Source: Mytilisepta virgata
Taxonomy: Eukaryota; Mollusca; Bivalvia; Mytilida; Mytilidae
Direction: 5' to 3'
DNA length: 64,000 nucleotides
Assembly (NCBI GenBank): GCA_028015205.1
Contig: CM051520.1
Span: 32,727,528 to 32,791,527, forward strand
Shown here: positions 13,307 to 23,949 of the stretch, piece after piece
Numbering within the stretch: position 1 is the stretch's first letter
Layout of the letters: the number at the start of each line of letters is the position of its first letter
Translations under genes and position numbers: made by a program
Notes under the pieces: model-generated
What the model saw: the letters and a program-made list of their open reading frames with translations, nothing else
What the model was told of the DNA's origin: nothing
Databases searched by the model: none

Positions 13307-13633
13307 GGCCACACCAACTTAATTTTTAGTTCTTTGGATTTCTTTCTGGAAAAAAAGGTGCAAGCGAGCAAAATTTAATTTAATTTTTTTTTCTTGAGGA
13401 CTAACTTTTTCCAGGTGAAGATCAAATTTACGCGCGGCACATTTTTTTTAACTAAAATATAGCAAAAAAAAGGGGGGTGGGGAATCCCTATATTTTACCA
13501 ATTTTTAGGAACGGCAGAACACTTTTGATTTTTAACTTTTTTCAACATTTTTGAAAAATGAAGCGGCAAATTTTTTTTCTTGAAATTTACAAAGTCCAAA
13601 AATCCAAAGAACTAAAAGTCAATTTGGTGTGAC
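13307..13633. mobile_element. MITE with about 37-bp terminal inverted repeats
   Basis: The left end GGCCACACCAACTTAATTTT and the right end (inverted) GGTCACACCAAATTGACTTT both continue into TTAGTTCTTTGGATTT. The arms match over about 37 bp with few differences. The 250-bp interior is T-rich with no ORF. No clear target-site duplication was found, so the superfamily is not assigned. Confidence 0.65.
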
Positions 13634-13858
13634 CCAAAAATCAAAATTTTTAAAGCTTATTGTGCATCTTTTTATAGTGTGACAATGCTATAAACAAATC
13701 ATGTGCATAAATTAAGAAATAAAAGAGGTGTTTACGTCACAAGCTTAAACTTACAATTTCGAAGAGCTGAAATTTGGCTTCCTATTTCGGTATTTTTGGT
13801 CGAGTACTTCTTGTTTAATATAAGTTTGGTTTTTGATCTTCCAAATGTTTCGGTTTTA

Positions 13859-13905
13859 ATGCTGCTGATGAGAGGTAACTCCTTGAAATGCGTCGTATAC
13901 AGCAT
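13859..13905 (+). ncRNA. Hammerhead ribozyme, type I (copy 1)
   Basis: All parts of the fold are visible in order. Stem I strand AUGCUG (13859-13864), CUGAUGA core (13865-13871), stem II GAGG/CCUU around a UAACU loop (13872-13884), and GAAA (13885-13888). Stem III pairs 13888-13891 with 13895-13898 (A-U, U-A, G.U, C-G) around a GUC triloop. The cleavage triplet is AUA (13897-13899) and the stem I return strand CAGCAU (13900-13905) is fully complementary. The stem II closing pair is G.U instead of the usual G-C. Predicted cleavage is after 13899. Activity is inferred, not shown. Confidence 0.78.
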
Positions 13906-14236
13906 AGTATAAATTTACAATATCTAATATTAGTATCTTCGGATTGTTATTTTGAAACTCCTGGGATGATGCCTCTGTTGGTGGACCCTAGGTCCCCGAT
14001 GATATTCGCCAACCCAGTCGTCAGACTTGTCTGACATGATTATTCATTGATTTGTTACAGAAATTACCAGTATTTAGCAAAATTCAAAAATAATAGAAAT
14101 ACTAAGGGTTCATTCCTTGTATTGCACATGGTAGATCTCCTTAGCTAAAATTTGGCTTCCTATTTCGGTATTTTTGGTTGAGTACTTCTTGTTTAATATA
14201 AGATTGGTTTTTGGTCTTCCAAATGTTTCGGTTTTA

Positions 14237-14283
14237 ATGTTGCTGATGAGAGGTAACTCCTTGAAATGCGTCGTATACAGCAT
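14237..14283 (+). ncRNA. Hammerhead ribozyme, type I (copy 2)
   Basis: Same 47-nt fold as copy 1, with identical CUGAUGA (14243-14249), stem II, GAAA (14263-14266), stem III and AUA triplet (14275-14277). The only change is C to U in stem I (AUGUUG), which keeps pairing with CAGCAU through a G.U wobble. Predicted cleavage is after 14277, 378 nt from the first site. Confidence 0.78.
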
Positions 14284-14340
14284 AGTATAAATTTTTACAT
14301 TATCTAATATTAGTATCTTTGGATTGTTATTTTTAGACTT

Positions 14341-15599
14341 CTATTGGCCCCAAGTTTAGAAAACAAAAATTCTTAAAGAAAGGTTGTAGGCAACCAATCA
14401 ATAAATAAATTAAATCTGAAAGAGAAGGAGGAGTTTATGTCAAGAGAAAATTTGACGCACGGACGGCAGGACAGACAGATGGGTGGAGACAACCGCAATA
14501 TCCCAAAACTTTCTTCGAAAATGCGGGGATAATTTAGAGTTTCGAATTTCTGTTGTGACGCTTTGGATGTGCAATTTTTCACATTGTAGAAATCTATGCC
14601 TTTATCAAATATTGCAAGTAAATATTAAATTTCAATTAACATTTAGCCCTTTGGTGCATTATTTTTAAGTTTACTTACAAAGGAAACTATGATTTTATAA
14701 TTTAATTTTTAGTGACTTAAAATCTTACATTCTACATGTATGTCGCCTTCTTGTCTGTAATGTCTGCTCAAATTACACTAACACCTATGTAATTCAACTC
14801 TGGGCCTTTTCATTATCATTTATTATATTTGATGTATGAAAAAATTCTCGTTGTCTGACATTAGCTATCAAGGAGTATTGTGATTAAAAATTCAATGTTT
14901 ACTGTGTATGCAGATTTGATCGAAACCGAAAGACGTGATGCCCATTGGGGACTCGTGGTATCCATTGATTTTCGCCAATTGTCAGGTCAAATTAGATCGC
15001 TTGTTAAACAGTGGTGTCTGGATAGCAGTACAAGTTTCGTGCTGACTATAAATATGATAGATGATGAGGACACAGCGTTCGTGGGATGTGCCATAATGTG
15101 ATTTACTGTGTGTCATGGTGTAGATTTTCAATGCCATAATACAACGCTTGTTAATCTCCAAAACAGACTAAATTAACAGTCGATTCTTTGTCAGACAATT
15201 ATTCTGCCACGGCTTTCCTAAGGACACTGTTTCATGGGCTTCCCTAGGTGAGGTTTTCCTCCAACTGCTGAATCGACTCCAGATGTTAATTTTCTACTGC
15301 ATTATTGGTCCATATTTGAACTGATGATAAATGGATATGATTTATATTTGATCATGGTGTAATAAATTATTTTCATCCGATGCATTACTTTGATATATTC
15401 CAATTCTTTTGAATTTGCTGGTACATTGACCTCATTTGAACGCGCCTGCAGACTTTTTCGCTAACATTCTCAGTCGTATTTTCATTCGTTAGTCGCTTGT
15501 TAGTCGTAATTTCATTCGTAAGTCGTAATGAATCTAATGAGTTACGATCGAATTTATCTCTAGGAATTTTTTATGACTGAAGCTCTGGTTGATCCGGCA
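14341..15599. other. Non-coding DNA, one weak open stretch
   Basis: The 73-codon frame at 14880-15101 (+) has a more balanced composition than its surroundings and is preceded by an AG (near 14912) that could be a splice acceptor. It has no recognisable domain and no consistent donor, so it is not called as an exon. Nothing else is seen. Confidence 0.35.
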
Positions 15600-16450
15600 T
15601 TGTGGAAAGCTAATGTCTTGTTAGATAGATTTGTTAGCTGGCGTCGGATGTATTAATTATAGTATAACTAATCTTGAAATGCGAATACCTAAAAATCTAC
15701 AACGAGTTACCGAACAACACATTAATTCACGAGTGCGCGTAGCGCATGAGTGAATTATTAGTGTTTTTCGGTCACGAGTTCTAGATCTTTTGTATTCGAA
15801 TTTCGAGATTAGTTATTCTTTTTATTACATTGAAATATTCCATGTATTCAGAAGATTTAACGAGAAAATACAAGGGATTATGGTTTTATATTACTACGCG
15901 TCGACCATTGTATAGCAACGTCGTTGGCGACGGCAATTCTTACGTCACTTCCTAGAGTGAAATATGACTTTCGATTCCGCTGGGTGAATTATCGGATTTG
16001 ATTTCACTCGGAAATCCCCGTATTTCACTACAGTTAATGTAATAACTGCTAATATCTAGTTGGACAGATTCGTTAGCTAACGTCGGATGTATGGAAAGCT
16101 AATATCTAGTTAATTAAACTCGATAGCTGATGTGGGATGTATGGAAAGCTAATATCTAGTTAAGTAGATTAGTTAACTGACGTGGGATGTATGGAGAGCT
16201 AATATCTAGTTAAGTATACTTGTTAGCTGACTTGGGATGTATGGAAAGCTAATATCTAGTTAAGTACACTCGTTAGCTGACGTGGGATGTATGGAAAGCT
16301 AATATCTAGTTAAGTAGACTCGTTCACTGACGTGGGATGTATGGAAAGCTAATATCTAGTTAAGTAGATTCGTTAGCTGACGTGGGATGTATGGAGAGCT
16401 AATATCTAGTTAATTAGATTCGTTAGCTGACTTCGGATGTATGGAAAGAT
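15600..16450. repeat. 50-bp satellite array, interrupted
   Basis: Units begin GCTAATATCTAGTT at 16048, 16098, 16148, 16198, 16248, 16298, 16348 and 16398, exactly 50 bp apart, and end GGATGTATGGAAA. An older ninth unit lies at 15609-15653, separated from the rest by a 394-bp insertion. The right-hand eight units are highly uniform, with changes at only a few positions. Confidence 0.9.
15654..16047 (+). mobile_element. Foldback MITE family F1, copy 2, inserted in the 50-bp satellite
   Basis: The insertion begins right after GGATGTAT of one satellite unit and ends right before GCTAATATCTAG of the next. Its left part (15664-15816) is one long imperfect palindrome: outer arms of 24 bp start ATAACTAATCT and the centre is GCGCGTAGCGC at about 15739. 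The right part (to about 16030) is shared in inverted order with 5971-6060. No coding frame. A possible TTAAT near both junctions could be a target duplication, but this is weak. Confidence 0.65.
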
Positions 16451-18451
16451 GGTTTTGAAGATTGAGCGGTTATTTCGTCGCAAATGAATAACTTTGGGTC
16501 ACACATCTTTTTCACACCGAATAAAGCCTTGATGACAAACTACTTCTTAAAAAGACTTTTGAACATGACTTGTGTACCATTTTGTAATACCTTGATTGCG
16601 TCCTCCTCTTTTCGAAGTTCTTAGAATCTGATGGCCCAATTTTGTGTGTGTTGTGTGTCGATGATTATTGAACGTTTTTCCTTCCGCCTATGGTTTTGTT
16701 TGTAACTTTAATTTTGGAACTTGGACTTTTCTTTAGTATTCCCTACAATATAGGTCTATAACTAAAACATTATGAACAAACTGAGCATTCGTGCTTTGAA
16801 ATTATTGCTAATAGAAGAATATTTATTAATATAATAATTAATATGTTTTATATTTACAATTTTAAATATGGTCTAATTTTTGCCTGATTCTAGTCCCAAA
16901 ATGATAGAAATCCCTTTAAAATGGACCGAAGTATCTGAAAGGTTACAAGTTTTGGTGAATAAAAAAACGTTACTGGCGACTTTGTAGACAACAAAGTTAA
17001 GATTTGTGATGTTAAGATGTGTATCAAAATACCTATAAAAGAAGAAATATTTTTATTTTGAAGTATAACAAAATTAAGGTCTCTGAAACACCCCCGTTTA
17101 CAATTCATCTTTCAAATCTGAACTAATATCATGATGTATGAAAGGCCAATCGACTAGTCAGCACAATACATGAATAATAATATGTAAAAGAATTTTTTTT
17201 CTGGGATGCCCGGTCCGAGTTTTCAGGGTTACAGAAAAAATATTTTGCAAAACCTTTCAGTATTTCCGAAAAGTCCGCCGATCTTATGTGATTTTATGTT
17301 ACATATATATGCAGTTGACAACTCAAAGAAATGTTCATTGACGCCTACCCCAATATATATATATTTTCATATTCTCGAAAATAAATTTTAAAAACCTGAC
17401 TGTTACGAAATTTCTTGCTTTTAATCAACTCGCAGAATTTTCATTTTCCTTTAACAGTAAATATCTTTGTAATTTTAAATTACCTTCGGTTTCCTCATTC
17501 TGTGGTATCTTTGACATTATGAATGAGTTTAATTAATTTACTTTGTAAACTATCATTTGAGCCATCGATATGAAATTACAATTATTTTATTTTCCCTCTC
17601 AATATCTCTTGTTGATATTTCTATTTGAAATAAACCTCTAGTGTATTTAATATTCCAAAATCAATATTTGTCTTCAGTGATAAATCACTGTCCAGAAAAA
17701 CAGCATATTTTACGCAAAATTGTCATTTGATTTAGAAATATTCTGTAATTAAGTACCTAAATGTAGTATTTAGACTTCAAAGTTCATGCAGCGAGACAAA
17801 ACTTTCAGAAATATACATGAAATATATCTGTCATTACATTTGATTGGCAGGTAAAATGAAATCTGATTTGACACCAGCACGATCAGTATCGAATCAAGTA
17901 TTTGTATTTGTAATGCTTGTTTAACGCCGATTCTTAGCTCTTAGAATTGATGTATGGTTTATGTTAAGGGGCTTCAGAATGAGTGACTGTATCATTGATA
18001 TCGAGTGAGACTTTAATTATTTCCGTAATGGGAACTTTCGACACTTTTTGACATAATTTCCATTGATAGACATCACTTGTTATTTTTACAGGGAGTTGAT
18101 TGTGGAAAGCCATGTTACACTAGAAGGGATTTTGTTGTTTATTTCTTAAAACAGATAAGGTGAGTAGATTGTTTTAAAATTTCATTCCGAGTAATTTTGA
18201 TGTAGGTTAGGACTGTTTAATCTTTATAATGCTTTCTTGCCTAGCCATATCGTTTAATGTTATGTTCTTTGAATGTTGTTAAACAAATTAAAACATTTTT
18301 AAGAGTGTTTAAAATTAAATCTAACTGTAAAATGTATGATAATTTCAATAATTTTAGATTAATATTACAATCTTTACTTCTTTACTAACACCTGAATTAT
18401 AAAATCTTGTAGAATTCAATAATTTTAAATTTTGAAAGCGTTTTTAATATG
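16451..18451. other. Non-coding DNA, no feature seen
   Basis: AT-rich with only short chance ORFs (61-72 codons). No repeats or RNA genes recognised. Confidence 0.5.
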
Positions 18452-18480
18452 TATACTCTCCCAAAAAAGAAACGCAACAT
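18452..18480 (+). repeat. Tc1 terminal inverted repeat, left
   Basis: Left terminal repeat of the Tc1 element including the TA target. It differs from the right repeat at one of 29 positions (C for T at 18461). Confidence 0.92.
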
Positions 18481-18639
18481 ACAGAAAATAGGAAATTTAC
18501 TTCATATATTATTTTCATAATTTATGATATAAATAATTTACACAGGAATGCAAAAATTGGCACACTTCTTGTTCATGAGTTCTTTTACCTTGGAATATCA
18601 CAGTTTGTCACATATTGTCAATAAATCACTCATAAATTG

Positions 18640-19647
18640 TCAATATCTGGTATGTCCACCATTTGCTTGTAACACAGCCCCGACTCTTCTTGGCATAGAT
18701 TGAATTAAACGCTGAGTTCGAACACGCGGTATCCTTTGCCACTCAAACTGAAGTGCCTGCTGTAATTGTTGCAGATTTTGCGGTGGTGGTTGTCGTTGGC
18801 GCACGCGCCGATCCACTTCATCCCACAAATGTTCAATTGGATTAAGATCGGGTGATCGTGACGGCCAACGGATCACATTGACATTCTGTTGTTCTAAAAA
18901 GTCTACTGTTACACGTGCTGTATGTGGTCGGGCATTGTCGTGCTGAAAAATTTCTCTCCGAATGTCAATTACGGGCAATAAATGAGGTCGTAAAATTTCG
19001 TCTCTATACCTAACAGCGTTCAGATTGTCTTGGATATGTATCAGCTGTGTGTTTCTGGCATAAGAAATAGCGGCCCACATCATAACACTGCCTCCGCCAA
19101 AATTGTCTCTCTCCACAACACAGTTTTGCGCAAAACGTTCGTTTCGGCGCCTATACACACGTATGCGACCATCTCGCTTTTCCAGTTGAAAACGTGACTC
19201 ATCGCTGAACCATACTCTTCTCCAGTTCTGTAAATTCCATGCACGAACTGTAGTACACCATCTAACCCTCGCTCGGCGGTGTTGGCGTCTCAGTGTTGCT
19301 CCAAAGTAAGGTCTTCTTGCCCTCAATCCATGAGAACGTAACCGATTGCGTACTGTCTGTGCTGATATACGGCGCAACCCAGGGACGTTTACAGCTGTTT
19401 CTGTTGCAGCAATAGTCCTATTCCGCAGATGGAAAAGTCTGATGTAACGATCTTGCGCCCTGGTTGTAACACGCGGGCGCCCTGAACGTGGCCGATCTGT
19501 CGTAGTACCAAGCTGCAGGTAGCGTCCCCAAAGGCGTGAAATTGTGCTACGATGAACATTGTACGTTACAGCAACAGCATTCTGTGATTCTCCGGCCTCT
19601 AGTCGTCCGATAGCGATATTCCGGGTAGCAGCGTCTAACCTTGGCAT
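18640..19647 (-). CDS. Tc1-family transposase (DD34E)
   Basis: Intact 335-aa transposase that would cut and rejoin the element's own ends at TA sites in the nucleus. Two helix-turn-helix DNA-binding segments lie at about residues 8-45 and 65-105, joined by an AT-hook-like GRPR at 56-59. The catalytic domain shows FSDESRF with D149, a glycine-rich GGGSVMMWAAIS box at 184-195, QHDNARPH with D237, and SPDLNPIEHLWDE with E272. There are 34 residues between D237 and E272, which is the Tc1 DD34E signature. Length is normal for the family (about 340 aa). The start at Met1 (MPRLD) is the first in frame and lies about 330 bp inside the right terminal repeat. No frameshift or stop is present, so this could encode an active enzyme. 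Confidence 0.95.
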   Translation of the reverse strand: MPRLDAATRNIAIGRLEAGESQNAVAVTYNVHRSTISRLWGRYLQLGTTTDRPRSGRPRVTTRAQDRYIRLFHLRNRTIAATETAVNVPGLRRISAQTVRNRLRSHGLRARRPYFGATLRRQHRRARVRWCTTVRAWNLQNWRRVWFSDESRFQLEKRDGRIRVYRRRNERFAQNCVVERDNFGGGSVMMWAAISYARNTQLIHIQDNLNAVRYRDEILRPHLLPVIDIRREIFQHDNARPHTARVTVDFLEQQNVNVIRWPSRSPDLNPIEHLWDEVDRRVRQRQPPPQNLQQLQQALQFEWQRIPRVRTQRLIQSMPRRVGAVLQANGGHTRY

Positions 19648-19949
19648 AGCGTCACCTCATCAGAATTTTATTTTACGAATGCATTCATGAAAAGAAATAC
19701 CGGGTTTTTATACCGACTGACTGAGCTAAAAAATAACCCATGATTTGCACGTGAAAGTCGACCCAGTTTTTGGCAATGCGTAAATCGTAGGGTGTCCCAG
19801 ATAGCGACCAAATTCGTTTACGGGTGGATGAATTTAAATGATTGTACCTGGAAACTTTTTATGAAGGTGTAATTATGATCATGTGTACATATATTTTGAT
19901 ATTTATTGGTTATTTGTCCGGAAAAATAATATTTCAAAAAGATAATCTG

Positions 19950-19978
19950 ATGTTGCGTTTCTTTTTTGAGAGAGTATA
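19950..19978 (-). repeat. Tc1 terminal inverted repeat, right
   Basis: Right terminal repeat, on the promoter side of the transposase gene. The last TA (19977-19978) is the target duplication. Confidence 0.92.
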
Positions 19979-20115
19979 GTATATCCAATCTAAAAGGACT
20001 TTACATATACACATCACTGTATTCATAAATGAAGATCGTGAAATTAATTAATTGATAAACATCTATCAAATCTAATAAGGTTAAAATACAAAAGCTTGTT
20101 GTATTATCTGTCGTT

Positions 20116-20225
20116 TGATTTATTTGTTTAGTTGGGGTTTTATGCCGTTCTCAGCACATTTAGCTATTTCTCGGTTGCCAGTTTTTATTGGAGGAGGAAG
20201 CCGGAGTACCCGGAGTTGATAGGAG
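20116..20225 (-). mobile_element. SINE family S1, 5'-truncated copy
   Basis: Read on the minus strand this is the S1 tail: CGGGTACTCCGGCTTCCTCC, an AAATAGCTAAATGTGCTGAG block, a CGGCATAAAACCCCAACTAA block and a final AAACAAATAAATCA. It matches the 3' halves of the SINEs at 39290-39538 and 46329-46445. The tRNA-related head is missing. It has more differences than the 46-kb copy, so it is older. Confidence 0.8.
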
Positions 20226-21276
20226 CTCATGTTATGAATAAGTTATCTAGAAATGCCTATTTTACGAATCAATATATTCTTACTTCATTTTAGTTGATAA
20301 ATAATTTAAAGGCACACCCCAACATTTTACCGGCAATAAATGATATTGGAAATAATATCTGCTGATACAGGTTTAAGATAACACGTATAAATAAATATAC
20401 ACATATATTCTACCAGTTTTTTTTTCTCTTATAAAACTACCACTAGGTCGATACCAGACCTTTTGGTCTGTAACTTCATAAGGGAATTTACAGTCTGATA
20501 GTTAGTATTTTTAGTGCAATCACATTACGTAATGTTAGAGACATTTCAGTTTATTTTTAGGTTTTATATAAATTTTTAATTGTAGACTGCAAAGATTCAT
20601 GCTTAAGTATCTCGTTTGCACATTTGTGTATAACATCAAATTTGGCGTGAATAACAACGTAAGAATCACACATTTTTAACATGTGTATCCATTCTAGTTT
20701 AGTTTGACCATTTTTATGTGATGTGAAACAAACAATTCAAGAGGGTGAAATTGACTGGTTAATTTCAGTTGTTAAATGTTACAATATTGTGTTACCATAT
20801 GTGTGATCTTCATACCCAAATAATTCATCAAAGAAAATATTTATTTTGTGTTTTCAAATTTTGTGTGATAAAATAGGAATTAATTGCCAAAAAACACAAC
20901 AGTTTGGATACTTACAGTGAATATATAATTCCCACTGTGTGATTACAATTGTATTTCCAGCTTGAAGTACAAACGCGAATAACGTATGATTATTCTTTTA
21001 AATTCAATTACATCAATTCTCCGACATGTTATTGCCAGTCAATATAACTTGAAAGAATTTTTTATATGGAGTAAAAATACTGAAAAAAGTCCTAATTGAA
21101 AATGTCTAGCGCTGGGGAATACAAATGTTATAGTAAATCTAAGATCTACAAAGGAGGTAAATACGTAAAAAATCACTAGCACTGTTGTTAATATAATAAT
21201 AACTATTATTAATTAACTACTGTGTTATTTGCTTAAATAACAGTTAATCTGTCCATACAATACAGATAATCGAACA
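20226..21276. other. Non-coding DNA, no feature seen
   Basis: No ORF or repeat that can be supported. Confidence 0.5.
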
Positions 21277-21347
21277 AGGCCAATATAGAAAAACTCGGCC
21301 AATACGAACTTCCGGTCTATATTGGCCGAGTTTTCCCGTATTGGCCG
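21277..21347. repeat. Palindrome of GGCCAATA motifs (foldback family F2)
   Basis: AGGCCAATATAG and CTCGGCCAATACG on the left face CTATATTGGCCGAG and CGTATTGGCCG on the right, giving a strong foldback centred on ACTTCCGG. The same words recur at 21655-21797 and 35755-35805. The first two may be parts of one element of about 520 bp. Confidence 0.6.
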
Positions 21348-21654
21348 ACATCCGGGGATTTTCACACATGCAAATCTATAGGGACGTCTCACTGTTGGAA
21401 GATTGTGCAAAAAGCTACTTAAATTTTTTTAACTATTCATTTTTTACCCCACTTGTGACCATTCATTTTACTTGTCTCAAAAAGTTTAACTAGAAAATAG
21501 ATGATTTTTTTTCCATTCTTTACAAAAAGTATACTTTCGTAACTTCACGTTCGTGCATAAGATTCCCTTGAGCTCTTAGAGAATTCTGGTTCAATTTCAC
21601 AGACTATATTTAAAAGATAATTCTATGTAATGTTTATGAAAAGTTAATTAATAA

Positions 21655-21797
21655 AGATATTATTAATTGACAATTTGCGTATTGACCGAGTTATTGGTCC
21701 TCGGCCTGCTGTATTGGCATTCGGCTTCGCCTCAGGCCAATACAGCAAGCCTCGGACCAATAACTAAGCCAATACGGAAATTGTTAATTAATAATAT
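21655..21797. mobile_element. Long foldback element (family F2)
   Basis: Imperfect palindrome with arms of about 62 bp (21655-21716 and 21735-21797). The outer arm reads GATATTATTAATT and the inner arm GCTGTATTGG, with a loop containing CGGCTTCGCC. RNA from either strand would fold into a long hairpin. No coding capacity. Confidence 0.7.
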
Positions 21798-22164
21798 CAT
21801 AATATTGCAAGTGTTGTAAACTGGAGAAACAAATATTCATTCATTTTGTTATTTAGTGCAGGTAAGATTCTTAGTGATGTCGCAAAAGGAGTAGAACTAC
21901 TTTTCATGTAGTTGATAATAATTTATTGCACGTGTTTTTGAAAAGGGGAGAAAGAGGGACATGTTTATTCAGCCCGAACTTGATACTTTAAATTTACTGG
22001 TGAAGACATGTTAAATTTTGTGAAAACTAAGGAGTATCTCCCTCATACATAGCTCTGTCCTTAGATGGTTTTGTCTTTACCCCTTTTTGGTTATTTTGGC
22101 ATTTTTGAATTTGCTCTTTAACGTGCTTGGATTGTTATTGAGGCTTTCAACATTTTAGACCTTG

Positions 22165-22824
22165 GGTCAGGTTTTCGAAGATGTCTTATGACTACGACAT
22201 ATCGTAAGATGGTCTTACGACGTGTCGCATTCATAAAATGTGTTTTCGAAAGGGTCGCAACTTGTGACATGTCACAAAATTTGTCACAAAGTTACGACAC
22301 CAAAGAAGGTGTCGTAAGATGGTCTTATAATGATCGTATATGTATAGAAGCACGAATAATTCGTTAAGCGGGAATTTGAATGTTCGAACCCTAGGTATTT
22401 CTTATTCATATTAAAATAGAGTAGACCGATAAACTTTTACATGATTTTATTGATCCATGTTAATAGATTGTCACATTCCATAATTTATTTACATGTGCAT
22501 GCATGTTACACATGTACAGTAAACGTATATGCATTAATCATTTTTAAAAGGTTATTAAAATTAAAATTAATTAAAAGTTATTTTTTATTTATTTTTTCTT
22601 CTTTTAATTACATGTACTTTTTTAAAATTTAATTGCATACTTTGTTAAATCATTTAAACTTTCATTTTTTGTCATTACTGACTTGCGCGTAGTAACTATG
22701 ATTGTCGTAGGATACCTTTGTTTTACATCATACGATAGGTCGTAAGACCATCATAACTTAGTCGCAAGTAATGTCATAAGATATGTCGTACGATCAATCT
22801 TACGATACTTTCGAAAACCTGACC
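22165..22824. mobile_element. 660-bp MITE with 5-bp target duplication
   Basis: The terminal inverted repeats GGTCAGGTTTTCGAA are perfect for 15 bp (22165-22179 and 22810-22824). The element is flanked by direct copies of CCTTG (22160-22164 and 22825-22829). The subterminal DNA is packed with ACGACATATC, TCGTAAGATGGTCTTACGAC and related short palindromes. Those at the right end mirror the left end. No transposase is encoded; the 63-codon frame at 22441-22632 is chance. The superfamily is not assigned, as the 5-bp duplication with this terminus matches nothing I recognise firmly. Confidence 0.75.
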
Positions 22825-23949
22825 CCTTGAGCACAATTGATGAGTCGTAAATCGAATAAATGTACTTATTTTATGCAGCAAAATTGGTATTATAGAATTT
22901 ATTTTGTCAGTTCGAGTATGCCAGGTTTATGTTGGTGTCGAAATGAGAGCTATAGTTAATTTCTAATATTTGAAGTATTCTAATCTACAAAAAAATAAAC
23001 GGAATCATAGAGTTTGTCAACTTCATTGATTATGTAATTTAAATTTGTAAGTTCCTAGAGATGTTGCATATATAGAAGATTTTTAACCCGATATGTACTT
23101 TAGGGAACAACTGATATTAATCTAATACCTAAATTATACATGTACTTTTTATATTGTTATTTAAGAGTTGTTTCATTGTCACTACATCTGTTTTACCTGT
23201 CTGGAAACATGTCTGGAAACTTTAACCAGACCTTAGTTACAAGTTGATGCGTGAATATCAGAAGTCAAGTTACATAAACCGTTAAGTAGTTTTTTCGAGA
23301 AATATTAATTTATGCTGTCGGTAAAAGAAAAAGAAAAATCTTAAAAAATACTTTTTGACTCCTTTAGTCATAAATGATTTTTAAAATTTTTCAAATGCTT
23401 ATAAATTCCACTGTTTTTAACAAGAGGAGATTTTAAGTTTTCTGTGTACAATTTATTAATTTTTGCGCAATATCTGACGGTACCACATACAAATTTGACG
23501 TTGTTGTTCCAAAAGTTTGAAAAACGTTGACCGTCAAGATATACCTCTTTGTCTAAAACATGTAAACTTTGCAACTAAATTAAAGAAAAACAATGTATGG
23601 AGCAAGTAGGACACCCAGTAAGATTCCATGAGATTATTTTCTAAATTAATGCGGTATCGACTCAAAATTTGGCTTTGGTATGCTACTTTAATGTAACCAG
23701 TGCTGGTAACTGTTTTAACAATGGATCATGAATTAGCCTTCAAACTAAAAAAATCATGCAGCCAACCGCCCGGTGCCTTTTGAACGGTACTCCACTGATA
23801 TATAAACTAAGATAAGGAGTACTCCACTTCTGCAGGAAATGGAGGGTGGTAACTATCAGCCTGTTGTGGTTCTATATGTCCCTGCATAATGACAGACATG
23901 TTTGTCAAAAAAATCATAAAAATTATTCGCGACATGCTTATGGAAGGTA
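22825..23949. other. Non-coding DNA, no feature seen
   Basis: AT-rich, only short chance ORFs, no recognised repeats. Confidence 0.45.

Larger units (their letters stand above)
13765..14340 (+). mobile_element. Retrozyme-like tandem repeat (1.5 units of 378 bp) with two hammerhead ribozymes
   Basis: The segment starting AGCTGAAATTTGGC at 13765 recurs at 14143, an offset of 378 bp, and the two copies stay nearly identical through about 14340. Each copy contains a complete hammerhead core (13859-13905 and 14237-14283). The layout, a few hundred bases per unit with one ribozyme per unit and no ORF, is that of the non-autonomous retrozymes known from animals. Self-cleavage at both sites would release 13900-14277 as a 378-nt RNA. 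A related decayed dimer is at 52306-52762 (minus) and an old fragment at about 43215-43380. Confidence 0.7.
18452..19978 (-). mobile_element. Complete Tc1-type DNA transposon
   Basis: The ends are 29-bp inverted repeats (18452-18480 and 19950-19978, outer TA included), starting TATACTCTC and ending AAACGCAACAT on the inner side, with one mismatch at the tenth base. Insertion at TA with TA duplicated fits Tc1/mariner. The element is about 1.53 kb and carries one uninterrupted transposase frame on the minus strand. Its GC content is visibly higher than that of the flanking DNA. Intact frame and near-identical ends indicate a young, possibly mobile copy. Confidence 0.93.

Noticed and set aside
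13889..13896. GUC at 13892-13894 as the hammerhead cleavage triplet
   Set aside because: It would leave a stem III with a two-base loop and a five-base gap before stem I pairing. The AUA triplet at 13897-13899 gives complete stems.
14880..15101. 73-codon frame with somewhat gene-like composition
   Set aside because: No recognisable domain, no matched splice donor and no second exon found. It remains possible as an exon but cannot be supported.
15318..15360. Another CTGATGA as a hammerhead core
   Set aside because: No GAAA and no pairable stems follow at suitable spacing. The CTGATGA words in the 174-bp satellite were rejected for the same reason.
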